Positions 1 through 7,878 of a DNA stretch of 39,814 nt are shown in pieces. Positions within the stretch are counted from its first letter, which is position 1; the number at the start of each line of letters is the position of its first letter. Below the pieces are notes generated by a model, which was given only the letters and a program-made list of their open reading frames with translations, had not been told where the DNA came from and made no database searches. The position numbers were made by a program, and so were the translations under genes. This stretch comes from an uncultured Anaerolineae bacterium (GTDB lineage: Bacteria; Chloroflexota; Anaerolineae; J036; Brachytrichaceae), in assembly GCA_937927775.1 (NCBI GenBank), contig CALBEF010000092.1, positions 1-39,814 on the forward strand, written 5' to 3'.

Positions 1-1
1 C

Positions 2-592
2 AACGTGCGCATCAGCCCGAGCGGGGTTGTGATCAACGCGGTGAACGCGGTGCTGAGCTACGCCGCGCCGCGCCTGGCGCCGGGGACATACTGGTGGCAG
101 GTCACCGCGCTGGACGCGGACGGCGACGCGACGCAGGCCGATGGCGGGACGCGCTGGCAGTTCACGGTGCTGGACGACGGCGTGAGCAACCTGGACACTT
201 CGGGCGCGACCGGCACGCGCAAGGAGGTCACGCCGACGCAGGTGCGCATGGGCGACCTGGTGAGCTACACGATTGTGCTGAGCAACAGCGGCAGCCTGCC
301 GGTGACGGCGCAGGTGACGGACACGCTGGCGGCGAACGCGGCGCTGGTGAGCGCGACGCCGGGCTACGCGCAGAGCGGTCAGACGCTGGCCTGGAGCAAC
401 GTGACGGTGCCGGCGTATGGCACGGTGGTGTTGACGATCACGGTGCGCGCGGGGAGCGGGCCGCTGCCGAGCGGCTACGTGCTGAACAACAGCGTGACGG
501 TCGGCGCGCACGACGGGCAGATCACGCGCAGCGCGCCGGGCGTGACGGTGGAGCCGCACCGCGCGTTTGTGCCGATCGCAATCAAACCGTAG
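2..592 (+). CDS. C-terminal part of a secreted DUF11-type repeat protein (5' end outside the window)
   Basis: The reading frame is open from the left edge, so this is the C-terminal 196 residues or so of a longer protein. The first part (to about residue 55) resembles an Ig-like or fibronectin-like strand segment ([14 protein letters not shown]). It is followed by one DUF11-like domain (about 65-170), recognisable from the pattern '[20 protein letters not shown]', '[17 protein letters not shown]', and '[13 protein letters not shown]'. DUF11 repeats are usual in bacterial surface and secreted proteins. The protein ends in AFVPIAIKP, an aromatic/Pro/aliphatic tail ending in basic residues, similar to the end of the M28 peptidase at 21986-23098. 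I infer an exported or surface protein. No catalytic residues are visible. A strong hairpin terminator follows at 646-677. Confidence 0.75.
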   Translation, partial: NVRISPSGVVINAVNAVLSYAAPRLAPGTYWWQVTALDADGDATQADGGTRWQFTVLDDGVSNLDTSGATGTRKEVTPTQVRMGDLVSYTIVLSNSGSLPVTAQVTDTLAANAALVSATPGYAQSGQTLAWSNVTVPAYGTVVLTITVRAGSGPLPSGYVLNNSVTVGAHDGQITRSAPGVTVEPHRAFVPIAIKP

Positions 593-604
593 GGACAATC
601 GGCG

Positions 605-648
605 GGCAGGGCGATCCCGGCGGGTCGCCCCCGACCCGACGCGCAGGG
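605..648. repeat. Degenerate GC-rich intergenic repeat, copy 1
   Basis: This stretch matches 5831-5879 over about 45 nt, with the shared core CCCGACCCGACGCGCAGG at the right end and a GGCGATCC/GGGTCGCC-type weak palindrome at the left. It appears to be a diverged relative of the GGGCAAGCC palindrome family. Both copies lie just after a stop codon and before the next plus-strand gene. Confidence 0.5.
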
Positions 649-677
649 GCAACCGGCCGGTTGCCCCGGCTTTTTTT
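646..677 (+). terminator. Rho-independent terminator after the DUF11 gene
   Basis: A perfect palindrome at 646-667 (half-site GGGGCAACCGG) is followed by GGC and seven T residues (671-677). It lies 54 nt after the stop of the partial surface protein and upstream of lipA, so it should separate the two transcripts. Confidence 0.75.
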
Positions 678-697
678 CCTGCCCGGGCGGGGGGTGA

Positions 698-718
698 GGC
701 AAGCCGGGCGGCTTGCCC
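698..718. repeat. Palindromic intergenic repeat (GGGCAAGCC family), copy 1
   Basis: Arms GGCAAGCC and GGCTTGCC flank a GGGC loop, followed by CTACAG. The same palindrome with a CGGC or GCCG loop occurs at 16806-16827, 23131-23152, 28299-28320 and 35859-35880, with a diverged copy at 7876-7896. Nearly all copies are intergenic and are followed by TAC(A) on the GGCTTGCCC side. Confidence 0.75.
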
Positions 719-756
719 TACAGAGTAGAATACGGCCTGGTTCGGTAAGAGTCGAA

Positions 757-1851
757 ATGGAAATGGCTACGATGATTCCTGAAAGTGAGATCGCGGACTC
801 GGTCAACCGCGTAGTCCGCGCGGAGCATGTCCGCGCGGAGCATGTCCGCGCGGACCATGTCCGCATTGAGCACGCGCCCCCGCTGGATCAACCCGCGCCG
901 CATGCCGCGCCGCACCCTGCGCCGCACCCCGCGCCGCAACGGCGGCCCGATTGGATCAAGGTGCGCGCGCCCGCCGGCGAAACCTATCACGCGCTGAAGC
1001 GCCTGATGCGCAGCAAAGCGCTGCACACCATCTGCGAAGAGGCAAACTGCCCGAACATGGCCGAGTGTTGGGGCAGCGGCACAGCGACCTTTCTCATTCT
1101 CGGCGATGTGTGCACGCGCTCGTGCGGGTTCTGCGACGTGAAGACCGGCATGCCCAGCGCAATCGACTGGGCCGAGCCGTTGCGCGTGGCGCAGGCCGTG
1201 GTGTCGATGAACCTCCAGCATGTTGTCATCACATCGGTCAACCGCGACGAACGGCCCGATGGCGGCGCGCCGATCTTCGCGCTGTGCATCCGGCGCATTC
1301 ATCACGTGAAGCCCGATTGCACCATCGAAGTGCTGATCCCCGACTTCAAAGGCTCGGTCAGCGCGCTCGAAATCGTCATGAACGAACAGCCGGATATCCT
1401 GAACCACAACGTGGAGACCGTGCCCCGGCTGTTCAAAAAAGTCCAACCCCAGGACAAATATGAATGGGCGCTGACAACGCTGGCGAACGCCAAACGTCTG
1501 CAGCCCGATGGCGTTACCAAATCCGGCATGATGGTCGGCCTGGGCGAAACGCCCGAAGAAGTGCTGGCGGTGATGCGCGATCTGCGCAGCGCAGACGTGG
1601 ACATCCTCACCCTGGGACAGTACCTTCAGCCCAGCAGGCAGCATTTGCCGATTGAGCGATACTACGCGCCTGAGGAATTCGTTGAGTTCCGAAAAGCCGG
1701 TCTTGCCATGGGATTCAAGTGGGTGGAGAGCGGGCCGCTCGTGCGGAGTTCGTTCCGGGCCGACCGCCAGGCGCGGGCGCTGTCCCCCCGCTGGAAGCGC
1801 ATCATTGAGGGCGCCGGGGCCGGCGAATCGAACACACGCCCTCAGCACTAA
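757..1851 (+). CDS. lipA: Lipoyl synthase (radical SAM) with a repetitive N-terminal extension
   Basis: Lipoyl synthase inserts two sulfurs into protein-bound octanoyl groups to form lipoyl cofactor in the cytoplasm. The sequence shows both iron-sulfur cluster motifs: the LipA-specific CX4CX5C (C93, C98, C104 in [12 protein letters not shown]) and the radical-SAM CX3CX2C (C119, C123, C126 in CTRSCGFC). The C-terminal RSSFRAD carries the serine that ligates the auxiliary cluster. With the ATG at 757 the protein is 364 residues, longer than the usual 290-330, because of a low-complexity N-terminus of about 60 residues: four VRAEH-like pentapeptides (residues 20-39) and APHP repeats (47-59). In-frame ATGs at 763 and 772 are alternative starts. 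A possible -10 box TAGAAT lies at 726-731. Identity is very secure; the start is not. Confidence 0.95.
   Translation: MEMATMIPESEIADSVNRVVRAEHVRAEHVRADHVRIEHAPPLDQPAPHAAPHPAPHPAPQRRPDWIKVRAPAGETYHALKRLMRSKALHTICEEANCPNMAECWGSGTATFLILGDVCTRSCGFCDVKTGMPSAIDWAEPLRVAQAVVSMNLQHVVITSVNRDERPDGGAPIFALCIRRIHHVKPDCTIEVLIPDFKGSVSALEIVMNEQPDILNHNVETVPRLFKKVQPQDKYEWALTTLANAKRLQPDGVTKSGMMVGLGETPEEVLAVMRDLRSADVDILTLGQYLQPSRQHLPIERYYAPEEFVEFRKAGLAMGFKWVESGPLVRSSFRADRQARALSPRWKRIIEGAGAGESNTRPQH
814..873 (+). repeat. Four 15-nt direct repeats within lipA
   Basis: Four consecutive 15-nt units (814-828, 829-843, 844-858, 859-873; consensus GTCCGCGCGGAGCAT, the last one diverged) encode [15 protein letters not shown] and VRIEH. 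Because the unit is a multiple of three, copy-number change would not shift the frame. A second, 12-nt repeat encoding APHP follows at about 895-940. Confidence 0.85.
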
Positions 1852-1875
1852 CCCATCGCACAAGGAAGATTTGCT

Positions 1876-3024
1876 TTGAAGCCAGTCTTAACCACGCTTC
1901 GCCGCGCTCCGGTTCAAACGCGCCAATCGCTTCGTTTCGCGTTAGCCGCATTGCTCGCCACTTTGCTCATCCTGGACACGGGCTTTGTGCTGATGCACAG
2001 CGCGGCGCCGGCGCATAGCGAGACGGTTGACCGACCGGACCTCGCGCAGAGAATCGCGGCAGCCGGCGCGGCTGTATCGCCAGCCGGCAGCGCGCCGGTT
2101 GCGCAGCCGGCAAGTCGCCCGACAGTTGCGCCGCCCGTAGTCCCCACGGCCATCGCCGCAGCGCGGCTGAGCGACGCCGAGATTGCGCAACTGGCAGTGG
2201 AGCCGACGCCGGCGATCTGCGGTTCTTTGACCGGAAGACTGGTCACAGAAACCGTGCCCAGCGCGGTGCTGGGGGTCAATCTGCCGGTGCACGTTTATCT
2301 GCCGCCGTGCTATGACGCCGAACGGCGCATCTATCCGGTGATCTACCTGTTTCGCGGCACCGACGGCTACGGCAACTGGGTGAGGAATGGCTTGCCCGAA
2401 GTTGCCGATTTGCAGATCGGGCTGGGGCTGCTACCGCCCTTTATCGCGGTCATGCCGGCTACCGATGAGTCTGCGGCGAACGGCGGCAGGTTTCGCTACT
2501 CGTCGCGGGGCAACGGGTCGTGGGAAGGCTTCATTGTGAACGAGTTGTTGCCGGCCATCGAAAGCAAGTACAGCGTATGGCAAACGCCGGCCGGGCGCGC
2601 CATCGGCGGCATTTCGCGCGGCGCCTACTGGTCCATCGAGATCGCCTTCCAACACCCCGACCTGTTCGGCATCGTGGGCGCACACAGCCCGGCCATCACC
2701 TCTGACCTGCTGATCGGAACGCCGGCCGGCTTCAGCATGCTCAGCATGGCGCGCTCGATCGGCGAGATCAGGACGCTGCGCATCCATCTCGACGCCGGGG
2801 ATCGAGACTGGGCGCAGCGCGGCATGCGCCAGTTGTCAGGCGATCTGAGTCGCGCCGGCATTGTCCACACCGTCAGCACAGGCGAGGGTATCCACGCCGA
2901 CGCGTACTGGAAGTCGCGGATGACCGACTATCTTGCCTTCTACACCGCCACCTGGCCGCGCATCCCGCGCCCGAAAACCGCGCCGGCCAGCGCCGCTGTC
3001 ACAGGCCGGCGCTCCCAACCCTGA
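1876..3024 (+). CDS. Secreted esterase, esterase D / PF00756 family (alpha/beta hydrolase)
   Basis: The 382-residue product begins with a basic stretch and one hydrophobic segment (about residues 20-40), consistent with a signal peptide or signal anchor, then an Ala/Pro-rich linker to about 95. The esterase domain has the nucleophile elbow G-I-S-R-G with Ser near 247, a likely acid in LDAGDRD, and a likely catalytic His near 340 (EGIHADAYW). This pattern fits the putative-esterase (esterase D / Fes-like) family, whose members hydrolyse carbohydrate or siderophore esters; the substrate here cannot be told. The start is TTG at 1876, preceded by AAGGAAG about 8 nt upstream. It lies 24 nt after lipA and one base before the next gene, so the three may be co-transcribed. 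Confidence 0.82.
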   Translation: MKPVLTTLRRAPVQTRQSLRFALAALLATLLILDTGFVLMHSAAPAHSETVDRPDLAQRIAAAGAAVSPAGSAPVAQPASRPTVAPPVVPTAIAAARLSDAEIAQLAVEPTPAICGSLTGRLVTETVPSAVLGVNLPVHVYLPPCYDAERRIYPVIYLFRGTDGYGNWVRNGLPEVADLQIGLGLLPPFIAVMPATDESAANGGRFRYSSRGNGSWEGFIVNELLPAIESKYSVWQTPAGRAIGGISRGAYWSIEIAFQHPDLFGIVGAHSPAITSDLLIGTPAGFSMLSMARSIGEIRTLRIHLDAGDRDWAQRGMRQLSGDLSRAGIVHTVSTGEGIHADAYWKSRMTDYLAFYTATWPRIPRPKTAPASAAVTGRRSQP

Positions 3025-3025
3025 C

Positions 3026-4036
3026 ATGCGACGCTGGGTTTTCTGGCTTGGCGTCCTCATCAGCATCGCGCTGCTCATCGTTGCGCTGGGCGGACTGAAT
3101 CTGAGCGAGGTCTGGCTCGATCTGCAACAGGCCAACCTGATATGGCTTGCGCCGGGCGTGAGCGTGTACTTTGTGTCGGTCGCCATTCGATCATGGCGCT
3201 GGGGATACCTGCTGCGGCCGGCCCGGGCGCTCTCGCTGCGGCAACTGTATTCAGTCGTCGTGATCGGCTACATGGGCAACAACATCTACCCGGCCCGCAT
3301 CGGCGAGCTGTTGCGCGCGTATGTGCTGCGCCGCCGGCACGAGGTGCCGATGGCATTCAGCCTGTCCACGGTTTTTCTGGAGCGCATCGTCGACGGGCTG
3401 GTGATGGCGGCCTTCGTGCTGATCGGTCTGCCGCGCGTGCCCAATCTGCCGCCAGAGGTATTGAACATCGTGGCTATGCTGACCGTGCTGTTCGTGGCGG
3501 CGATCGGCGCGTTCTTCTGGCTGGCGCTGGCGCCGCGCACCGCCGAGCGGCTGGCCGGCGTCGTGATCAACACGATTGCGCCCCGGCGATTTCGGCCCCG
3601 GCTGATGGTGTTTGCCTCCCGCTTCGTGCAGGGCGCCCAGGCATTGCGCCGGCCAACCGACCTGCTGGCAATCGTCCTGAGCACGATTCTGATCTGGCTG
3701 ATCGAAACCTTAAAATACTGGTTCGTCATGCATGCCTTCGGGCTGGAAACGCGCCTGGGCTACATCGACCTGATGCTGGTCAACGGCGCGGCCAACCTGT
3801 TCACGGTGATCCCGGCGGCGCCGGGGTTCGTCGGCACCTTTGACCTGGCCGGCATCGGAACCCTCACGGCGCTGGGCGTGGAGCGGGTGGCAGCCGCCGC
3901 GTACACGCTGGTGTTGCATGCGGTGTTGTGGTTGCCGGTGACGGCGCTGGGCGGATTCTTCATGCTGCGCGAAGGGCTGCGCTGGGCCGATTTGCGGGAG
4001 GCAGAGGCGTCGGTGGGTGGTCAGAGTAGTCAGTAG
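3026..4036 (+). CDS. Flippase-like / LPG-synthase transmembrane-domain protein
   Basis: A polytopic membrane protein of 336 residues starting one base after the previous stop; an upstream in-frame start at 2933 would overlap the esterase heavily and is rejected. The motif YMGNNIYPARIGELLRAY, followed by MAFSLSTVFLERIVDG, is characteristic of the lysylphosphatidylglycerol-synthase TM region family (PF03706, YbhN-like, TIGR00374), often annotated as flippase-like. Later helices carry the family-typical VNGAANLFTVIPAAPG segment. These proteins are thought to move lipids or lipid-linked sugars, but the substrate is unknown. The C-terminal SVGGQSSQ and the stop codon TAG (4034-4036) are formed at the start of the heptamer array, so the original C-terminus may have been altered. 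The next gene, an FAD oxidoreductase, follows the array. Confidence 0.85.
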   Translation: MRRWVFWLGVLISIALLIVALGGLNLSEVWLDLQQANLIWLAPGVSVYFVSVAIRSWRWGYLLRPARALSLRQLYSVVVIGYMGNNIYPARIGELLRAYVLRRRHEVPMAFSLSTVFLERIVDGLVMAAFVLIGLPRVPNLPPEVLNIVAMLTVLFVAAIGAFFWLALAPRTAERLAGVVINTIAPRRFRPRLMVFASRFVQGAQALRRPTDLLAIVLSTILIWLIETLKYWFVMHAFGLETRLGYIDLMLVNGAANLFTVIPAAPGFVGTFDLAGIGTLTALGVERVAAAAYTLVLHAVLWLPVTALGGFFMLREGLRWADLREAEASVGGQSSQ

Positions 4037-4335
4037 TCAGTAGTCAGTAGTCAGTAGTCAGGAGTCAGTAGTCAGGAGTCAGTAGTCAGGAGTCAGTAGT
4101 CAGTAGTCAGTAGTCAGTAGTCAGTAGTCAGTAGTCAGTAGTCAGGAGTCAGTAGTCAGTAGTCAGGAGTCAGGAGTCAGGAGCCGGGAGTCGGCATCTG
4201 CCATCTGTTGTCTGCGATCTGCTATCTGTTGTCTGCGATCTGCCATCTGTTGTCTGCGATCTGTCATCTGTTGTCTGCGATCTGCTATCTGTTGTCTGCG
4301 ATCTGCCATCTGTTGTCTGCGATCTGTGATCTGAT
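4028..4335. repeat. Array of 44 tandem heptanucleotides in one register
   Basis: 24 units of AGTCAGT/AGTCAGG (4028-4195) pass directly into 20 units of ATCTGNN/GTCTGCG (4196-4335) with no change of 7-nt register. The second part has a 21-nt higher-order period (three heptamers), which in the plus frame would read as LSAICHL-type heptapeptides. The array begins inside the stop region of the flippase-like gene and ends inside the ATG of the FAD oxidoreductase (4334-4336). It occupies the whole 297-nt gap between the two genes; nothing else is seen there. It lacks the spacer structure of a CRISPR array. Confidence 0.95.
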
Positions 4336-5779
4336 GAACATTGCGATTATCGGCGCGGGGGCCACCGGCCTGGCTGCCGCGCATGAACTGCTAAAAGCCG
4401 GCCACACGGTCACAATTTTTGAGGCCGGCGACACACCGGGCGGACTGGCCGGCGGCTTCAAAGCGCCCGGCTGGGACTGGTCGCTGGAGAAGTTCTACCA
4501 TCACTGGTTCGCCTCGGACGCTGACTTGTTGCGATTAGCAGATGAGATCGGCGCGCGCGACCGCGTGATCTACAACCGGCCGACAACGGTGGTGTATTAC
4601 GCAGGCCGGTTCTATCCGCTCGACGGCGCGCTTTCGACGGTGCTGGGCGGCGGACCCTGGGTGGATCGTCTGCCATTGTCGGGATCGATCGCGCGCGGCC
4701 TGCTGGCGCTGCGCTACCCCGGCTTCAATCTGATCGATGTCATGCGCTACGGGCTGGCCGGCGCGTATCTCGTGCTGGCCTCGAACTGGCGCCGGCTGGA
4801 GCAGATCACGGCGCACGATTGGTTGTCGCGCCGGATGGGCCGGCGCGTGTATGGGCTGCTCTTCGAGCCGTTGCTGCGCGGCAAGTTCGCCGAATATGCC
4901 GAGCAGGTCAACATGGCCTGGATGTGGGCGCGCATCAAGGCGCGCACCCCCATGCTCGGCACTTACGTGGGCGGCTTTCAGGCCTTCTTCGATGACCTGG
5001 CGGCCCATGTGCAGCAACGCGGGGCCACCCTCCTGTACGGCGCGCAGGTCGAATCAATCCTTGTAGAAACAGCCGCAGACGCCCCCTGCCTGACCGTTCA
5101 CTTCCACCAATCCCCAATCCCCAATCGTCAATCGTCAATCGTCAATCCCCAATCGTCAATTCCCGATCGTCAATCGTTCGACCGCGCGCTGGTGACCACC
5201 TCGCCCCGGCTGATGGCAAAGCTGGCCCCGCAACTGCCGGCCGACTACCTGGGCGCGCTCAACCGGCTGAAGTCGCTGGGGGCGGTGGTGCTGATCGCGG
5301 CGCTCGACCGGCAATTGAGCCGCGCCGGCTACTACTGGCACAACCTGCCCAAGAGCGCCGGCTTTCCGTTCCTGGCGCTGTGCGAGCACACCAACTTTGT
5401 GCCGGCGCGGCACTTCGGCGGGCAGCATCTGGTGTATTGCGGCGATTACCTGCCGCCGGATCACCCGTACTTCTCGCTGAGCGACGCGGCGTTGCGCGCC
5501 ATATTCCTGCCGGCGCTGCGCCGCATCAACCCGGAGTTTGAGGAAGCGTGGGTGCAGCAAACCTGGGTGTTCAAAGCGCCCTACGCGCAGCCGGTGCCGT
5601 TCGTCAATCACTCCCGCGCCATTCCGCCGGTCAAGACGCCCCTGCCCGGCCTGTTTTTCGCCAGCATGAGCCAGGTGTACCCGTGGGATCGCGGGACGAA
5701 TTTCGCGGTGCGGCTGGGGCGCGCGGTGGCGGCCGAGATGGCCGGCCTTCCTGCGCCGCCGGCGTCGTCGCGCGGATGA
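4334..5779 (+). CDS. FAD-dependent oxidoreductase (protoporphyrinogen-oxidase / amine-oxidase-like) with heptamer insertion
   Basis: The 481-residue product starts with a Rossmann dinucleotide-binding motif GAGATG (residues 7-12) and an acidic residue ending strand 2 (FEAGDTPGG), the FAD-binding signature of the NAD(P)/FAD-dependent amine oxidase and UDP-galactopyranose mutase-like superfamily. The segment FKAPGWDWSLEKFYHHWF and the C-terminal PWDRGTNFAVRLGRAVAAEM fit the same group. The exact substrate is unknown; glycan or isoprenoid/quinone metabolism are possible. About residues 258-281 are encoded by ten heptamers (5107-5176; SSIVNRQ-type peptide), inserted in-frame before the strand FDRALVTTSP. 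Start choice: ATG 4334, at the end of the array. The frame stays open upstream through the array to a TTG at 4208, which would add about 42 hydrophobic LSAICHL-type residues; this is less likely. Confidence 0.8.
   Translation: MNIAIIGAGATGLAAAHELLKAGHTVTIFEAGDTPGGLAGGFKAPGWDWSLEKFYHHWFASDADLLRLADEIGARDRVIYNRPTTVVYYAGRFYPLDGALSTVLGGGPWVDRLPLSGSIARGLLALRYPGFNLIDVMRYGLAGAYLVLASNWRRLEQITAHDWLSRRMGRRVYGLLFEPLLRGKFAEYAEQVNMAWMWARIKARTPMLGTYVGGFQAFFDDLAAHVQQRGATLLYGAQVESILVETAADAPCLTVHFHQSPIPNRQSSIVNPQSSIPDRQSFDRALVTTSPRLMAKLAPQLPADYLGALNRLKSLGAVVLIAALDRQLSRAGYYWHNLPKSAGFPFLALCEHTNFVPARHFGGQHLVYCGDYLPPDHPYFSLSDAALRAIFLPALRRINPEFEEAWVQQTWVFKAPYAQPVPFVNHSRAIPPVKTPLPGLFFASMSQVYPWDRGTNFAVRLGRAVAAEMAGLPAPPASSRG
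5107..5176 (+). repeat. Ten CAATCGT/CAATCCC heptamers inside the FAD oxidoreductase gene
   Basis: Ten in-register units (consensus YCAATCS, i.e. CAATCGT or CAATCCC) lie within an otherwise intact coding sequence. The sense strand is the stop-free orientation of this repeat; the reverse orientation would contain TGA once every 21 nt. Confidence 0.95.
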
Positions 5780-5830
5780 TGGCGCGATAGCGCGCCGGGC
5801 CTTCAGGTCCGTCCGCACCACCCCGGCCGC

Positions 5831-5879
5831 GCAGGCCAACCCCGGCGGATTGCCCCCAACCCCGACCCGACGCGCAGGC
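5831..5879. repeat. Degenerate GC-rich intergenic repeat, copy 2
   Basis: It matches 605-648 with the shared CCCGACCCGACGCGCAGG core, here preceded by GGCCAACCCCGGCGGATTGCC, a worn version of the palindrome. It lies between the FAD oxidoreductase and the S-methyltransferase gene. Confidence 0.5.
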
Positions 5880-5898
5880 GGGGGGGATAGGTGTGCGG

Positions 5899-5904
5899 TA
5901 AAGT
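5899..5904 (+). promoter_or_regulatory. Putative -10 box of a leaderless mRNA
   Basis: TAAAGT is followed by 6 nt and then the ATG at 5911. No Shine-Dalgarno sequence is seen between them. The spacing would place transcription start at or next to the start codon. Confidence 0.4.
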
Positions 5905-5910
5905 CAGCGC

Positions 5911-6786
5911 ATGACGATTCAGATTCTGGACGGCGCGATGGGCACCGAGCTGGCCCGGCGCGGCGTGGACACCGGCCTGCCGCTGTGGTCGGCCAATGCT
6001 CTGTTAACAACGCCCGATGTGGTGAAACAGATTCACGTGGACTACCTGCGCGCCGGCGCGCACATTATCACGGCCAACACCTTCCGCACGAATCCACGCG
6101 CGCTGGCGCGGGCCGGCCTGGCTGACCGCGCGCGTGCGTTGACCTGGCTGGCCGTCGATCTGGCGCGCCAGGCGATCCGCGATTTCCGGGCGACACAACC
6201 GGCTGCGCGCGCGCTGATTGCCGGCAGCGTTGCGCCGGTGGAGGATTGCTATTCGCCCTGGCTGGTCCCCGGCGACACCGAACTGGAAGCCGAGCACGGC
6301 GAACTGGCGCGCAATCTGGCCGAGGCCGGCTGCGACCTGATTCTGGTTGAAACGATGAACACTCTCCGCGAGGCGGTCATCGCTGCGCGAGCCGCTGCGG
6401 CAACCGGCCTGCCGGTGTGGGTCAGTTTCACCCTGAATGCGCGCAACGATCTGCTCAGCGGGGAGAGTCTGCGCGAAGCGGCGCGGGCTGTGTTGAGTGT
6501 GAAGCCGGAGGCGCTGCTGGTGAACTGCGTTCCCGTGGCGCAAGCGGCAGGCGCAGTGGTCGCTTTGCGCGCCGCAACAGACGGCGCGCGCGTCCGGCTC
6601 GGGATGTACGCAAACGCCGGGCATATCGACGAAGGCGAATGGAGCATGGCGCATGGCGTCACGCCCGAAGCTTATGCGGAAGCGGCGACTGAGTGGCTGG
6701 CAGCCGGCGCAAGCATCATTGGCGGGTGTTGCGGCACGTCGCCAGAGCACATCGCCCGGCTGGCAAACCGAATTGCGCATGGCTAA
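5911..6786 (+). CDS. Homocysteine S-methyltransferase family protein
   Basis: A 291-residue TIM-barrel enzyme of PF02574. It begins at the usual family N-terminus (LDGAMGTEL) and carries the zinc ligands: one Cys in VNCVPV (about 208) and the CC pair in GGCCGTSPEHI near the C-terminus. The family moves a methyl group from S-methylmethionine, betaine or methyl-folate to homocysteine, giving methionine in the cytoplasm. Single-domain proteins of this length resemble MmuM (S-methylmethionine user), but the donor cannot be told from sequence alone. It is preceded by a possible leaderless promoter and followed by a GC-rich hairpin before a convergent gene, so it probably forms its own transcript. 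Confidence 0.88.
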   Translation: MTIQILDGAMGTELARRGVDTGLPLWSANALLTTPDVVKQIHVDYLRAGAHIITANTFRTNPRALARAGLADRARALTWLAVDLARQAIRDFRATQPAARALIAGSVAPVEDCYSPWLVPGDTELEAEHGELARNLAEAGCDLILVETMNTLREAVIAARAAAATGLPVWVSFTLNARNDLLSGESLREAARAVLSVKPEALLVNCVPVAQAAGAVVALRAATDGARVRLGMYANAGHIDEGEWSMAHGVTPEAYAEAATEWLAAGASIIGGCCGTSPEHIARLANRIAHG

Positions 6787-6839
6787 ACGACGACTTGTCA
6801 ATGTCCGCGTAGCGGTTGCTCAATATCAGGTTTAGCGCT

Positions 6840-6872
6840 GGCCCGGCCGGTTGCATTGTCGCCGGCCGGGCC
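6840..6872. terminator. GC-rich hairpin between convergent genes
   Basis: An 11-bp perfect stem (GGCCCGGCCGG at 6840-6850, CCGGCCGGGCC at 6862-6872) with an 11-nt loop lies between the convergent stops at 6786 and 6878. T-tracts are weak on both sides, so it is a probable rather than certain bidirectional terminator. Confidence 0.5.
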
Positions 6873-6877
6873 GTGTT

Positions 6878-7735
6878 TCACAACCCCACCCGCGAGTAGT
6901 ACTCCGGCACGCCCCTGATCCCCAGTCGCAGCCGGAACAGCGCGCCGGCCAGTTCTCCGTCCGTGGCCTTCTGGTCGCCCCCCGCCGTCGTGACGTACAT
7001 GTCCATGTAATCGTCGCCGCCAAATGTCACGCTCGACACCTTCTTCACCGGGAAGGCGATGCGCTCGATTTCTTTCCCCTGGGGCGAGTAACAGATCAAG
7101 GCGCTGCCATCCCAATGGGCTGACCACACATTGCCGGCGGCGTCAACCGTCATGCCGTCCGGCAAGCCATCGCTCTCTGCATGCCTGACAAAGATGCGCT
7201 GATTCGAGATGGCGCCGGTCGCCTGGTCATAGTCGAACAGATAGATCGTGTATGCTGTGGAATCGGTGTAGTAAAGCCCCTTGCGGTCCGGCGTCAACCC
7301 CATGCCGTTTGAGCAGCCAATGCCTTCCAGCAGCAGGGTCAGCTTGCCGTGGGTGTCCAGGCGATACAGCCGGCCCGGCCGGTCTCTGGTCGGCATCGTG
7401 CCGCAGAAAACGCGCCCGGCGGTGTCGGCAAACACATCGTTGAATCGCGTTTCCCGCTCGTCGGGAATGTCCTCGACCACCGTCGTGAGCGCGCCATCGC
7501 GCCAGATGGCGATTGTGCCGCGATCCATGAACAGCAACAGCGACCCGTCGGCCTGGATGGTATAGCCGCCCACCGGCCGGCCGCTGTAGAACTGCTCGTG
7601 TTTGCCGGTGGCCGGGTCGTATCGAAACATGCGGCCCGTGCCGATATCCGTCCAGTACACCTTCTTCTCGATGGGGTGCCACAGCGGCCCTTCGCCCACG
7701 ACGCACTGATAGTCCGCGATCAGTTCGGGTTGCAC
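6878..7735 (-). CDS. SMP-30 / gluconolactonase / LRE family protein
   Basis: A 285-residue six-bladed beta-propeller of PF08450. The metal-binding Glu is in VVGEGPLWHP (about residue 14-15), an Asn ligand in RFNDVFADTAGRVFCGTM (about 100), and LTPDRKGLYYTDS and the later SDGLPDGMTVDAAGNVW match the conserved Asn/Asp blades. Family members hydrolyse sugar lactones with a divalent metal. Start GTG at 7735 has a strong Shine-Dalgarno (GAGGAGGA) 6 nt upstream. It is the last gene of a minus-strand cluster with a DegT aminotransferase and the remains of an SDR gene, a setting that suggests sugar-acid or sugar-derivative catabolism. Confidence 0.87.
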   Translation of the reverse strand: MQPELIADYQCVVGEGPLWHPIEKKVYWTDIGTGRMFRYDPATGKHEQFYSGRPVGGYTIQADGSLLLFMDRGTIAIWRDGALTTVVEDIPDERETRFNDVFADTAGRVFCGTMPTRDRPGRLYRLDTHGKLTLLLEGIGCSNGMGLTPDRKGLYYTDSTAYTIYLFDYDQATGAISNQRIFVRHAESDGLPDGMTVDAAGNVWSAHWDGSALICYSPQGKEIERIAFPVKKVSSVTFGGDDYMDMYVTTAGGDQKATDGELAGALFRLRLGIRGVPEYYSRVGL

Positions 7736-7757
7736 AGTTGTCCTCCTCTCGGTCAGT

Positions 7758-7878
7758 TCAGATGGCCGGCATGACGTTGCCGCCGCACACGGGAATATAC
7801 GGCGTTATTGACGATGATGTCCGGGTCGCCCAGCGTCGCCGCGACCTGGCGCTGCATCGCAAACACATCCATGCAGGT
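7758..7878 (-). pseudogene. Remnant of a short-chain dehydrogenase/reductase gene with a large internal deletion
   Basis: Read on the minus strand from about 7878, one frame gives TCMDVFAMQRQVAATLGDP then DIIVNNA, which is the region before and including the conserved NNA(G) motif of SDR enzymes. Directly after it, a different frame gives YIPVCGGNVMPAI and a stop (7758-7760), resembling the C-terminal end of SDRs (VIPVDGGxxM-type). The middle of the protein, with the Ser-Tyr-Lys active site, is missing, as is the N-terminal cofactor-binding part. The remnant sits between the DegT aminotransferase and the SMP-30 gene and its end is followed at once by the SMP-30 ribosome-binding site, so an intact SDR gene probably once stood in this operon. 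Confidence 0.6.

Noticed and set aside
94..1851. A 585-residue protein with LipA as C-terminal domain
   Set aside because: The part before 757 is an out-of-frame reading of the DUF11 gene and passes through a terminator; it has Arg/Ala-rich shadow composition.
718..1863. Large minus-strand frame opposite lipA
   Set aside because: A shadow frame of high-GC coding sequence; no recognisable motif, and the plus strand has an unmistakable LipA.
4028..4335. CRISPR array
   Set aside because: The units are contiguous heptamers without unique spacers, and no cas genes are present.
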